The translations under genes and the position numbers were made by a program. A DNA stretch of 64,000 nucleotides. Source: Muriiphilus sp048268845. GTDB taxonomy: Bacteria > Pseudomonadota > Alphaproteobacteria > Rhodobacterales > Rhodobacteraceae. This document shows, piece by piece, positions 1-8,260 of the stretch (position 1 is its first letter; every line of letters begins with the position of its first letter). Below the pieces are notes generated by a model, which saw nothing but the letters and a program-made list of their open reading frames with translations, was not told the DNA's origin and searched no databases. The stretch is taken from positions 45,223-109,222 of the forward strand of contig JBLWUQ010000010.1 in NCBI GenBank assembly GCA_048268845.1. The letters run 5' to 3'.

Positions 1-1
1 G

Positions 2-850
2 ACCTTCCTTGCCATGCAGCTTTCCCAGACCCTCAACATCAGCCGTATTCTGGAAAACGCCACCAGCCTGACGAAGCGGCTGGTCTTCGGGCTGGAATGG
101 CGGCTCATGCGGCGGTTCGAGGCGCGGGTCTGGCAACGCTTCACCAAGGTGCTGCTGATCGGGCCGAAAGACGTCGAAGCGGTCGAGCAGGCCTGCGCGG
201 CCGAGGGGCAGCCGCGGATCGCCAACTGGATCTACGGCGCCCACGGAACCAACGTTCAGGCTTTCCGCCCCGCCGACCCCGACGAGGTCGTGGCCGACCG
301 CATCATCTTCTCGGGGTCGATGCTCTATCAGCCCAACGTGCAGGCGGTGCGCTGGTTTCATGCCAATTGCTGGCCTGCGATCCGGGCCAGCCGACCGGAC
401 GCGCAATGGCACATCGTCGGGCGCGACCCGGTGCCGGAGGTGCGCGCGCTGGGCGGTCGTGACGGGATCACCGTGACCGGAACCGTGCCCGATGTCGGCG
501 CGCATATCCGCAAGGCGGCGGTCTGCATCAACCCGATGCTCGCCGCCGGCGGCATGCAGAACAAGCTGATCGAATACCTGGCCAGCGCCAAGCCGATCGT
601 CGCGACCAGCGTCGCCAACGAAGGCATCCTCGCCCCCGACGGGCAGGCGCTGAGGATCGCCGACACCGCCGAGGATTTCAGCCGCGAGGTGCTGTGGCTG
701 CTGGACAATCCAGCGGCCGCCAGCGCCCTGGGTCAGGCCGCGCGCAGCTTCGCGCTGGACCACTGGACCTGGGAGGCGCACTTCGACAAGCTCGAAGCCG
801 CTTTCCATGACGCGCTCGCCGTCGACGGGAGACCGACGGTTGCGCCGTAA
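2..850 (+). CDS. Glycosyltransferase, C-terminal part (truncated by window edge)
   Basis: The frame is open to the left edge, so the true start lies outside; the first ATG inside is at 14. About 280 residues are visible, against roughly 400 usual for GT-B glycosyltransferases of the EpsH1/PEP-CTERM-associated sugar transferase type. The C-terminal Rossmann half shows the nucleotide-sugar binding signature GGMQNKLIEYLASAKPIVAT, with the E-x7-E-like spacing of family 4. It should add a sugar to a lipid-linked exopolysaccharide repeat at the cytoplasmic face of the inner membrane. Its 3' end overlaps the flippase gene by 44 bases, so the two are probably translationally coupled. The donor sugar cannot be told. 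Confidence 0.8.
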   Translation, partial: TFLAMQLSQTLNISRILENATSLTKRLVFGLEWRLMRRFEARVWQRFTKVLLIGPKDVEAVEQACAAEGQPRIANWIYGAHGTNVQAFRPADPDEVVADRIIFSGSMLYQPNVQAVRWFHANCWPAIRASRPDAQWHIVGRDPVPEVRALGGRDGITVTGTVPDVGAHIRKAAVCINPMLAAGGMQNKLIEYLASAKPIVATSVANEGILAPDGQALRIADTAEDFSREVLWLLDNPAAASALGQAARSFALDHWTWEAHFDKLEAAFHDALAVDGRPTVAP

Positions 851-2033
851 CCTGCTTCAGTTCCTGGCCGTGCAGATCGTGCGGCCGCTGGGACTGCTGG
901 TCCAGTTCGCGATCCTTGCGCGTATTGGAACGCCTGACGAATATGGGCGTTTCATGGCGCTCTATGCTGGTGCCATTGTGCTTTCGGTCCTGTCTGATCT
1001 CGGACAACGGCAACTTGCATTTTCCGCGATGCGTTCATCACCGCCTGAGCGGCTGGGTGACGCTGCATCGTCCGCCTTTCAGATCAAGCTGACGGGCAGC
1101 TTGGTGATGCTGGTGTTCTGTTTCGCCACCACCGGCTTTGTCTTTGCTGACATATCAACTGCGCTTGCGGTCTGGTTCGTGGCAGCAACCGCGCCGATCG
1201 CCGATACATCCGCGAGCCTGTTGCGCGGTCTGAAAAAGCCGGGCACGGAGATCATTCTGGCGGTTATGGAACAGGCGGCACTCATTCTCGTGTTCCTTCT
1301 TGCCGAACCCCTTTTCGGGGAAACGAACCCGACAAGCTGGTTGTTCGCAATGGGCATATTGGGAGCCGGGCGAAGTCTGCTGCTGCATATCAAGGCACGC
1401 AAGGAAGTTGGCGGCATCGTCGTGCTGCGACGGAAACCTGACACACGCTATGTTCTCACCAGCATGGCCACGGCGATCAGCATCCTTGCCGCTGTCGGCA
1501 TGGCGCGGCTTCCAGGCGTCTATTTCTCCGAGTTCATGGAAGGTGGGTCGTTCGCCGTGTTCGTGTCGTTCTGGGCGCTGTTCCAGCGATCCGAATTGCT
1601 CATGTCGGCGGTTATTCAGACGGCCTACCGGCAAGTCGATACACGCCTTGGCCGGTTCGTTGACAGCACCCGCCATGTCGCCTTGGCCGGGGCCGGTTTG
1701 GGCCTGGCTCTGTTCGCTGTCGCGTTCTTGCTTGCTCCGGCGATCACGCGGATATTTCTGGGCGCGAAGTATGTTCCATTTTCCGACTACGGTATCGCTG
1801 CGGCAGGTCTGCTTGTTGCACATCTTCCCGCTTTCGGGCTGCGCACGGTTCTTCAGTATCGCCACCGCTCGCGGCCGGTCACCGTCATCTACTTCCTCGC
1901 CATTGTGGTTACGGTTGTCGCGATGCAGTTGCTGATACTGGACGGAATGGGGGTTGTCCTGCCCTATGCAGTCGCCCTGATGCTCGCCACCCTGGCGCTA
2001 ATCTACGTCAGATCGAACGACAGGACGAGATGA
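807..2033 (+). CDS. Wzx-like polysaccharide flippase (oligosaccharide transporter)
   Basis: A 408-residue, strongly hydrophobic protein with about 12 predicted membrane segments and no signal peptide. The N-terminal pattern (LARIGTPDEYGRFMALYAGA) is typical of the MATE/Wzx polysaccharide exporter fold, in which lipid-linked repeat units are flipped to the periplasm. The ATG at 807 lies inside the preceding glycosyltransferase gene; a start nearer 840 is possible because the first 10-14 residues are poorly hydrophobic. The stop overlaps the sulfotransferase start as ATGA. Context (glycosyltransferase, polymerase) supports an exopolysaccharide role. Family assignment is from hydrophobicity pattern and neighbourhood. 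Confidence 0.75.
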   Translation: MTRSPSTGDRRLRRNLLQFLAVQIVRPLGLLVQFAILARIGTPDEYGRFMALYAGAIVLSVLSDLGQRQLAFSAMRSSPPERLGDAASSAFQIKLTGSLVMLVFCFATTGFVFADISTALAVWFVAATAPIADTSASLLRGLKKPGTEIILAVMEQAALILVFLLAEPLFGETNPTSWLFAMGILGAGRSLLLHIKARKEVGGIVVLRRKPDTRYVLTSMATAISILAAVGMARLPGVYFSEFMEGGSFAVFVSFWALFQRSELLMSAVIQTAYRQVDTRLGRFVDSTRHVALAGAGLGLALFAVAFLLAPAITRIFLGAKYVPFSDYGIAAAGLLVAHLPAFGLRTVLQYRHRSRPVTVIYFLAIVVTVVAMQLLILDGMGVVLPYAVALMLATLALIYVRSNDRTR

Positions 2034-2965
2034 TGGAACAGGCTCGAATTCTCTATATCATGGGGCGCGGCCATAGCGGAACGACCTTCCTTGACGTGAT
2101 GCTCGGCACCGCTCCAGATGTGGAAAGCATCGGTGAAGTCGTTTCCGGGCTCAGGCGCGGGCGTGGAGAAATCTGTAGCTGCCAGCTGAAGGCGGGCGAT
2201 TGTGAATACTGGCAGAAGGTCGCGCAGGACTACAGCGACCGCACCGGTGGCAGGGATCTTTTTCAAGATGGTGCATGGCTCTGGCGGATGTCGGATGTTC
2301 GCAATTTTGCAAAGGTCTGGTTCTGTGATCCGGACACACCCGACAGTCAGTGGAACGACTACAAGACGCGAAACCTGGCTTTGTTTGCTTCCGTCGCGAA
2401 AATCAGTGGATGTCGCAATATTCTGGATAGCAACAAGGAGTACTCCCGCGGGCTGATGATACTCAGGACCGACCCGAATTCACGGGTCATTCACCTCCAT
2501 CGCTCGCCGTTCGCAATCATCGGATCGCACTATTATCGTAGAAAGGAGAAGGGATTGCCCTTCAAGTTTCTCAAACGCGAATATTCACCTCAGTTCATGT
2601 TCCTGCCCGCCATGATGCTCACCGCATTCGCCTGGTCGGTTGCGATATGCCTCGGCGCAATCATCAAGATGCGTTTTCCCAAGCGGGTCATGCATCTGAA
2701 ATATGAAAATCTTGTTGGCGATCCTGAAAGAGAAATAGCTCGGATTGGGAGCTTTCTGCAAATCGACACCACGGAAATAACCAGAAAGATCGAGAAACTC
2801 GGAGCTTTCCAGATTGGACACAATCTCGGCGGGAACGAATTGCGGCACGAAGGCAGTTTCACGTTCATGCCCAACACCAAGGGACGCCGGAGACTCCCAT
2901 GGCTCTACAAGATATTCGCGGCCCCTTTCACCCTTCCTGGCTACATCGTGCGTGCGTTGATCTGA
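2030..2965 (+). CDS. Sulfotransferase family protein
   Basis: 311 residues. Near the N-terminus (about residues 10-22) is the PAPS-binding phosphosulfate loop GRGHSGTTFLD, and around residues 150-165 a second block (RVIHLHRSPFAIIGSHYYR) matching the 3'-phosphate-binding Arg/Ser region of the family. It should transfer sulfate from PAPS to a sugar or lipid hydroxyl; with its neighbours the acceptor is probably the exopolysaccharide repeat. An in-frame ATG at 2033 is an equally good start. The gene is visibly richer in A+T than its neighbours, which suggests separate acquisition. A 120-base gap follows before the polymerase gene. Confidence 0.8.
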   Translation: MMEQARILYIMGRGHSGTTFLDVMLGTAPDVESIGEVVSGLRRGRGEICSCQLKAGDCEYWQKVAQDYSDRTGGRDLFQDGAWLWRMSDVRNFAKVWFCDPDTPDSQWNDYKTRNLALFASVAKISGCRNILDSNKEYSRGLMILRTDPNSRVIHLHRSPFAIIGSHYYRRKEKGLPFKFLKREYSPQFMFLPAMMLTAFAWSVAICLGAIIKMRFPKRVMHLKYENLVGDPEREIARIGSFLQIDTTEITRKIEKLGAFQIGHNLGGNELRHEGSFTFMPNTKGRRRLPWLYKIFAAPFTLPGYIVRALI

Positions 2966-3090
2966 TGAAAGAACTTCCGCCACTCGAAGAAATTGAGTCA
3001 ATGTTTGCTGGCAGGAACGCTTGTCCGCCGGAGGTCGAGACATGACGTGTCGCGGCCTACCCGAATGGCGGCGGATGGTCAGGCTTGCGA

Positions 3091-4374
3091 ATGTATAAAA
3101 CCCTCTTCCTCATGGCCTGCTTCATGCCCTACATCTCGCCCGGCATCCCGATGCCGACCGAGGTTCAGCCCTGGGCCGCGCTCATGGCCTGGGGGGCGGT
3201 GGTCTTCGGGCTGGTCACGACCATGCGTCTGCGCGGCGATGTCTGGTTCGCCGTCATGGTGTTCCTGTCGATCGTGATGATGGTCTATGTCTACCCCGAA
3301 GCCGAAGGCGGTATTCTGACGTTTCTTCGCAAGACCTTCGCGCTGCTCTTGTCGCTCGGGATCATCGTCTATGCGGCGGAGATCACGCCTCAGGCGGTGG
3401 CCAGGGCGTTGCGGTTTGCGGTTCCGGCCTGGCTTGCCTTCGCGCTGTTGCAATATGCCTCGCCGCAGGTGTTCCTTGCGGTGGTGAGCCCCTTTGTCGC
3501 CAATCGTGACCTCGTGATCGGCGAACGCGGGGCAGCGTCGCTGGCACCGGAGGCGACCGATTTCGGCTTCACCTCGGTCTATCTGCTGGTGATCATCCTT
3601 CTGGTCCGAAAGGTCCTCGCGAGCACCGAGGGCGGCGGCAAGGGTTTCGGGCGGGTCCTGATCCCGATGGCGATCCTGAACATCCTGCTATCCAAATCCG
3701 CCTCGGGGGTTTTCGCGTCGGTGCTGGTGCTCGGGGTGATGAACCTGGGCCTTCTGACCAGATGGCGCAGGCTGATCCCGGCGGGTTTGGCGGTTGTCGC
3801 GGTGGGTGCCGTCGCGATGCTGTTTCCCGAGGGCGCGTTCGACGGCATCCGCGGGTTTCGGGTTCTCTCCGACTTCATCGCAGAGCCCGCGTCGATCTTG
3901 CAGACCTCCTTCGCGCATCGGGCGGTTCACAACATTGTCGGCGTGATCGCCCTGATCGAGTCCGGCGGGACCGGCCACGGCGCCGGGTCGTTCACCAGTG
4001 TCGGCCCCCGGATCTATGTCGCCGAGGGCCTGGGCCATGTGCTGCAGCTCAACGACTACCACGTCGACGCCGTGTTCCGCAGCCTCCAGACGGCCGCACT
4101 CGGGGTGTTTCCGCAACTGCTGACGGAATACGGCGTCGTCGGCATCCTGCTCATCGTCATGGTGTTCTGGCGCGTGCTGGCAAGCCGCATGGTCCTTCGA
4201 TACGCGGTCGCATCGTTGATGTTTCTCACCTGGCTGCAGAGTTTCCCGCTGGCCTATCCGATGTTCTGGCTGCTTGTCGGGTTTGCGGGAAACCGTTTCT
4301 TCCAGGCGGCACCGCGCGGCGAGCGGCAAGACGAGGCGGAGCCGAGCGCGGTGCCCGCCGGGAGGCACGGGTGA
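3091..4374 (+). CDS. Wzy-like O-antigen/exopolysaccharide polymerase
   Basis: A 427-residue integral membrane protein with roughly ten hydrophobic segments and a large polar loop at about residues 270-345, the topology of Wzy/WaaL-type polymerases and ligases. The ATG at 3091 is preferred over an in-frame TTG at 3085. It would polymerise flipped repeat units in the periplasm. Sequence motifs in this family are weak, so the call rests on topology, length and position between a flippase and a polysaccharide-active enzyme. The stop codon overlaps the GTG start of the next gene (GTGA at 4371). Confidence 0.65.
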   Translation: MYKTLFLMACFMPYISPGIPMPTEVQPWAALMAWGAVVFGLVTTMRLRGDVWFAVMVFLSIVMMVYVYPEAEGGILTFLRKTFALLLSLGIIVYAAEITPQAVARALRFAVPAWLAFALLQYASPQVFLAVVSPFVANRDLVIGERGAASLAPEATDFGFTSVYLLVIILLVRKVLASTEGGGKGFGRVLIPMAILNILLSKSASGVFASVLVLGVMNLGLLTRWRRLIPAGLAVVAVGAVAMLFPEGAFDGIRGFRVLSDFIAEPASILQTSFAHRAVHNIVGVIALIESGGTGHGAGSFTSVGPRIYVAEGLGHVLQLNDYHVDAVFRSLQTAALGVFPQLLTEYGVVGILLIVMVFWRVLASRMVLRYAVASLMFLTWLQSFPLAYPMFWLLVGFAGNRFFQAAPRGERQDEAEPSAVPAGRHG

Positions 4375-6074
4375 TCGCGCGTGCCCTCCGAACGCTCCAC
4401 GCGATCCGGCACATCCCGCCGCAGCGTCACCTCTGGCGCGTCCTTCGGCGCGGGCAGCGCAAGTTGAACACGGCCCTTCCGGGGCCGACCTACACCCTGT
4501 TGCAACGCTCCGGCGCGGCCCTGCCGATGACGCCACACCCGCTCACCGCGCTGGCAGCGCTTCGCCTTGCCCATGAGGCCGAGGTGGCAACCGGCTGGGC
4601 GCTGTTGCCTGATGGCCGCCTCGAGGTGACGATCCACGGCGTCAGCGTCGCGATCCTGCCGGAACAGCCGCACCGGGGCCTGCCCGACGATCTGCCCTAT
4701 CTCTGGCAGATGAGCCTTGGCTACATGGGATATGGCCTGAGCGCAGCCGCCAGCGACGACCCCGACGCGCGCCGCATCTTTCTGGCATTGGCCGAGGGCT
4801 TCGCCAGCGCGCAGTCCTGGGCCGCGCCCAGGGCGCAGGATCGCCACTGGCACCCCTATTGCGCAAGCCACCGGCTGATCAACATGATCGCCGGGCGCAG
4901 CCTTCTGGAAGGGCGCGCCGAGGACCTGTCCGGTCTGGACCGGGCAATCCGCGAGGCGACGGCGCTGGTCGCGCGCAGCACCGAGCGAGACATCCACTAC
5001 AATCACCTGACCAAGAACCTGCTCGCCCTGATGGTCAGCGCCGCGTTCCGGACCGGCAAGATCGGCCCGCGCGCCTTTGCCGGGTTTGCCAGGGCGGCGG
5101 ACCGCCAGATCCTTCCGGATGGCGGACATGCCGAGCTTTGCCCGATGTATCACGCCCAGTTTCTGGCAGATCTTCTGGTGCTGCGGGCCATTCCCGAGCG
5201 GATGTTTCCGGCCAACGCGATCGACTGGCTCGACCGGCGCATCGCGGCGATGCGGGCGGCGCTGCACGCCATGAGCTTCGGCGACGGCGAGATCGCGCTA
5301 TTCGGGGATTCGTGGCTCGGAGAAGCGCCGCCCGCCTCCGTGCTCGCACCCGGAGGGGCGCCCGCGGGGATCGTGAGCCTGCCACAGACCGGCTACACCC
5401 GGCTCGAAGCGGGCCAATATGCCGTCATCGTCGATCACGGGCGGATCGGCCCCGACGACAATCCCGGCCACGGCCATGACGACGCGCTGAGCATCGAGGT
5501 CGCCGTCGCAGGCGCGCGCCTGATCGTCGATCATGGCGTCGAAACCTACACCGCCAGCGCCGCGCGTGCGCGCAGCCGCGCCCGCGCCTCGCACAATGCG
5601 CCGAGCTTCGCCACGGATCGCGGCATGGACGCCTGGGGCGCCTTCCGGGTCGGCCAACGCATCGGCGCGCCGCAATGGTCGGTGCGGCAGACCGGCGACT
5701 GGCTGGTGTTCAGCGGCATGCGCCACTCGCTGGGCCACGGGGCGCCAACCGCGACGCGGACGATCCATGTCGGGCCGGACGGGGTGATCCTCCACGACCG
5801 CTGGCTTGCGACCCACGGCGCGGCGCGGTTCCTGTTTGCGGCGCACGCGGGCGAGGTCACGGTGACGGCCCTGCGCGGTGCCTTGTCCGACGCCGAGCAG
5901 GCCCGGCATTTCCCTGTGTTCGGACAACCCGAACCCGCCTTCGCCCGCCTCCTCACGCCGGAGAACGGCGAGGCGGTGCTGGCGATCACGGACGCAAGCC
6001 GCGATCCCGGCGCGATCTGGGCCGAGATATGCGCCCTGTCGGGAGCGACCGCCAAGGAATACCGCGCGTGGTGA
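4371..6074 (+). CDS. Heparinase II/III family protein (polysaccharide lyase-like)
   Basis: 567 residues from GTG 4371, chosen because GGAGG lies at 4361-4365 and the start overlaps the upstream stop (GTGA). The N-terminal two thirds form an alpha/alpha-toroid-like part with HWHPYCASHRLINM, HYNHLTKNLLALM and GGHAELCPMYHAQ blocks. The C-terminal part has the heparinase II/III signature GHGHDDALSIEV followed by a Tyr (VETYTASAAR), giving the His/Tyr pair expected of uronate lyases. No signal peptide is evident. Such proteins are common in alphaproteobacterial exopolysaccharide loci and may trim or edit uronic-acid-containing polymer. Substrate is unknown. Confidence 0.85.
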   Translation: MIARALRTLHAIRHIPPQRHLWRVLRRGQRKLNTALPGPTYTLLQRSGAALPMTPHPLTALAALRLAHEAEVATGWALLPDGRLEVTIHGVSVAILPEQPHRGLPDDLPYLWQMSLGYMGYGLSAAASDDPDARRIFLALAEGFASAQSWAAPRAQDRHWHPYCASHRLINMIAGRSLLEGRAEDLSGLDRAIREATALVARSTERDIHYNHLTKNLLALMVSAAFRTGKIGPRAFAGFARAADRQILPDGGHAELCPMYHAQFLADLLVLRAIPERMFPANAIDWLDRRIAAMRAALHAMSFGDGEIALFGDSWLGEAPPASVLAPGGAPAGIVSLPQTGYTRLEAGQYAVIVDHGRIGPDDNPGHGHDDALSIEVAVAGARLIVDHGVETYTASAARARSRARASHNAPSFATDRGMDAWGAFRVGQRIGAPQWSVRQTGDWLVFSGMRHSLGHGAPTATRTIHVGPDGVILHDRWLATHGAARFLFAAHAGEVTVTALRGALSDAEQARHFPVFGQPEPAFARLLTPENGEAVLAITDASRDPGAIWAEICALSGATAKEYRAW

Positions 6075-7264
6075 GGGCGGTTTTCAGGCCCATCGTGGCA
6101 CCGCTTCGGCGTAATCCGGGCGCAACGAGGCACGGCGCAGTCGACGCCGGTGTCCTTTCGCAAGAGCATACGGCGGATCTGTCACATCCGCATGTGACCG
6201 CAGAGGCGCAAGCCGACAGGATCGAAGGTCTGGACGGGTTGCGTCTGGTGGCGGTCCTGATCGTCCTCGCGCGTCACCTGGACTACTCCGACAAGGTTCC
6301 CGGCGGCTTCGGCGTCTCGGTCTTCTTCTTCATCAGCGGGTTGCTCATCACCCGCCTGATTCTTGCCGAAGAACGAGACCGCGGGCGGATGGACATCACT
6401 GGGTTTTTCCTTCGCCGTTTCATCCGGCTGATCCCGCCGCTCGCACTGATGGGGGCAATGACGATCCCTGTCCTCGCGTATCTCTACCCTGCTGAATTCA
6501 ACTGGACGCAGATTCTGTTTGCCTTCGGCTACCTTGGCAACATCTTTCCCCTGCTCGTCGACTTTCACGGATGGCGCGACGGGCTGGTGGCGTTCGAACC
6601 GCTGTGGTCGCTTGCGGTCGAGGAACACTTCTACCTGATGCTGCCTCTCGTCCTGCTGATCACCCGCTCGATGCGGGCACGGATCTGGGTCGTCTTTCTG
6701 GCCGGTTGTCTGGGACCATTGGCCCTTCGCGCCTATGCGGTGTTCAGCCTTCCGCCCGATCTCGCCGATGCCTTCAACTACCGGTTCACCTTCACGCGGA
6801 TCGACGCGATGGGCTGGGGCGTGTTGCTGACCCTGCTGCTGCACGCCAGATGGCTGCGGGCCGAAGTTCTCTCCAGACACGGCCACCTCCTGCTCTGGGG
6901 CGGGGCGGCGCTTTCGGTGCTGTCGATGGTTCATTGGAGTGTCGATTACGAAATCGCGTGGAAATACACGCCACAGACAATCGCGATTGGCATGGGCGTC
7001 GCTGCTCTGGTTTTTGCCGAGAACCAGCAATGGCTGCGGACGATCCTCGAACGCCGCTGGGTCCGGTTCTTCGGCAAAGCGTCCTACGAGATCTACCTGT
7101 GGCATCTTCCGATCTACCTGATCGTCCTGGCGTTCGCGGAGCGCGGGCCCGGCGTGACACTGCTGGTCAGCATCATCACGCTGGCGGTCTCGGGGGTGAG
7201 CTATCTGCTGGTCACGGGCCTGGTCGCGCCGCTGCGCCGACGCCTCGGCTCACGCCGGTTCTGA
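6071..7264 (+). CDS. Acyltransferase family 3 membrane protein (OafA/YrhL type)
   Basis: 397 residues from GTG 6071, which again overlaps the previous stop as GTGA. After a polar N-terminal stretch of about 50 residues comes the acyltransferase-3 core: IEGLDGLRLVAVLIVLARH with the catalytic-type His, then GGFGVSVFFFISGLLITRL and FFLRRFIRLIPPLALMG, and about ten membrane segments. Members O-acetylate or O-succinylate extracellular polysaccharides. It ends the six-gene exopolysaccharide run. No clear terminator follows before the tRNA gene. A later start close to the first membrane segment is possible. Confidence 0.85.
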   Translation: MRAVFRPIVAPLRRNPGATRHGAVDAGVLSQEHTADLSHPHVTAEAQADRIEGLDGLRLVAVLIVLARHLDYSDKVPGGFGVSVFFFISGLLITRLILAEERDRGRMDITGFFLRRFIRLIPPLALMGAMTIPVLAYLYPAEFNWTQILFAFGYLGNIFPLLVDFHGWRDGLVAFEPLWSLAVEEHFYLMLPLVLLITRSMRARIWVVFLAGCLGPLALRAYAVFSLPPDLADAFNYRFTFTRIDAMGWGVLLTLLLHARWLRAEVLSRHGHLLLWGGAALSVLSMVHWSVDYEIAWKYTPQTIAIGMGVAALVFAENQQWLRTILERRWVRFFGKASYEIYLWHLPIYLIVLAFAERGPGVTLLVSIITLAVSGVSYLLVTGLVAPLRRRLGSRRF

Positions 7265-7348
7265 GGTCCGGCGGATCGCCGTCGCGATGCGCCCGGACAC
7301 GAAGCCTTGACGTCGAAACGGCAGGGAAATAGATACTGCCGTTACCGA

Positions 7349-7422
7349 GCGGGCGTTGTGTAATGGTAAGACCCTTGCCTTCCAAGCAAGAGATGCGGGT
7401 TCGATTCCCGCCGCCCGCTCCA
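7349..7422 (+). tRNA. tRNA-Gly (anticodon TCC)
   Basis: Full cloverleaf can be drawn: 7-bp acceptor stem GCGGGCG (7349-7355) with CGCCCGC (7412-7418), anticodon stem CTTGC/GCAAG around loop CTTCCAA (anticodon TCC), T-arm GCGGG-TTCGATT-CCCGC, discriminator T and encoded CCA (7420-7422). It reads GGA/GGG codons. It sits between the exopolysaccharide operon and a convergent phosphoesterase gene. Confidence 0.95.
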
Positions 7423-7447
7423 GATTTTCCGATGCAGCAGCAGCCCG

Positions 7448-8260
7448 TCAGGCCGGATGGCCGTTTGCGCCCAGAAAGCGCGGCGCGCTGTCGGGCGTGA
7501 GGCACACCGCGGTGATGCGGCCGGTCACGTATGATCCGGTGTCGATGTTGATGCGCGCCGGCGTCATCAGTGGTTCGTCGACGATGACATGGCCGTGGAC
7601 GACCGTCGGCAGGCCGGTGGTTCCGTCGACCAGCGAGGGATCGCCCCAAACCAGTTGATCCGGGTCCTGCTCATCCATCGGGCGCGCCGGGTCGATCCCG
7701 GCATGGCACAGGATGTAGCGGTCGAGCGTCAGGGCCAGCGGCAGATCGCGCAGAAAGGCGCGGTGGGCCTCGGGGATGGCGCTTTCAAACATCGCCGCCA
7801 GCCGGTGCGCCGGCATGTCGAAACCGCGGTCGTCGGATTCGGGCCGTAGCCCGTAGGAGCGCAGCGTGGCGTCGCCGCCGAACCGCAGCCATTCGCGGTG
7901 TCCGTCCGGGTCTTCGAGGAAATCCGCCATCTTGTCTTCGTGGTTGCCGCGCAGGACGATGCGGCGAAACCCGTCCGGCGCCGGCCCGAGCAGATCGCCG
8001 ATCAGCCCGGCCGAATCCGGGCCGCGATCGACCACGTCGCCCAGCGACACGATCAGCTTCGGCCCGTCATACCCCGCCGCCGCCGCATCGGCGGCGATTG
8101 TGGCCTCGAGCGTCCGGTAGAGCTTCCGACAGCCATGCAGGTCGCCAACCGCGTAGACCGCCACCGGCATCTGCGGCAGCGACAGGATGCGGTGCGCCAC
8201 GCTGGCTTCACGTCTGACCGGCGCCGCCCGCCGCCTGAACAACCGCGTCAGCCCCCGCAT
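7448..8260 (-). CDS. Metallophosphoesterase (calcineurin-like, PrpA/ApaH-like)
   Basis: 270 residues. All blocks of the calcineurin-like dinuclear-metal phosphoesterase fold are present: GDLHGC (39-44), GDVVDRG (74-80), GNHE (105-108), a CHAGIDP block and a VHGHV block near the C-terminus. This resembles the bacterial serine/threonine phosphatase / symmetrical dinucleotide hydrolase group. The start overlaps the stop of the ligase-like gene (ATGA at 8260), so the two are cotranscribed. The physiological substrate cannot be deduced; linkage to polysaccharide genes may be regulatory or accidental. Confidence 0.85.
   Translation of the reverse strand: MRGLTRLFRRRAAPVRREASVAHRILSLPQMPVAVYAVGDLHGCRKLYRTLEATIAADAAAAGYDGPKLIVSLGDVVDRGPDSAGLIGDLLGPAPDGFRRIVLRGNHEDKMADFLEDPDGHREWLRFGGDATLRSYGLRPESDDRGFDMPAHRLAAMFESAIPEAHRAFLRDLPLALTLDRYILCHAGIDPARPMDEQDPDQLVWGDPSLVDGTTGLPTVVHGHVIVDEPLMTPARINIDTGSYVTGRITAVCLTPDSAPRFLGANGHPA

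Noticed and set aside
7349..7422. tRNA-Gly as attachment site of a genomic island
   Set aside because: No integrase gene and no direct repeat of the tRNA 3' end were found in the window.
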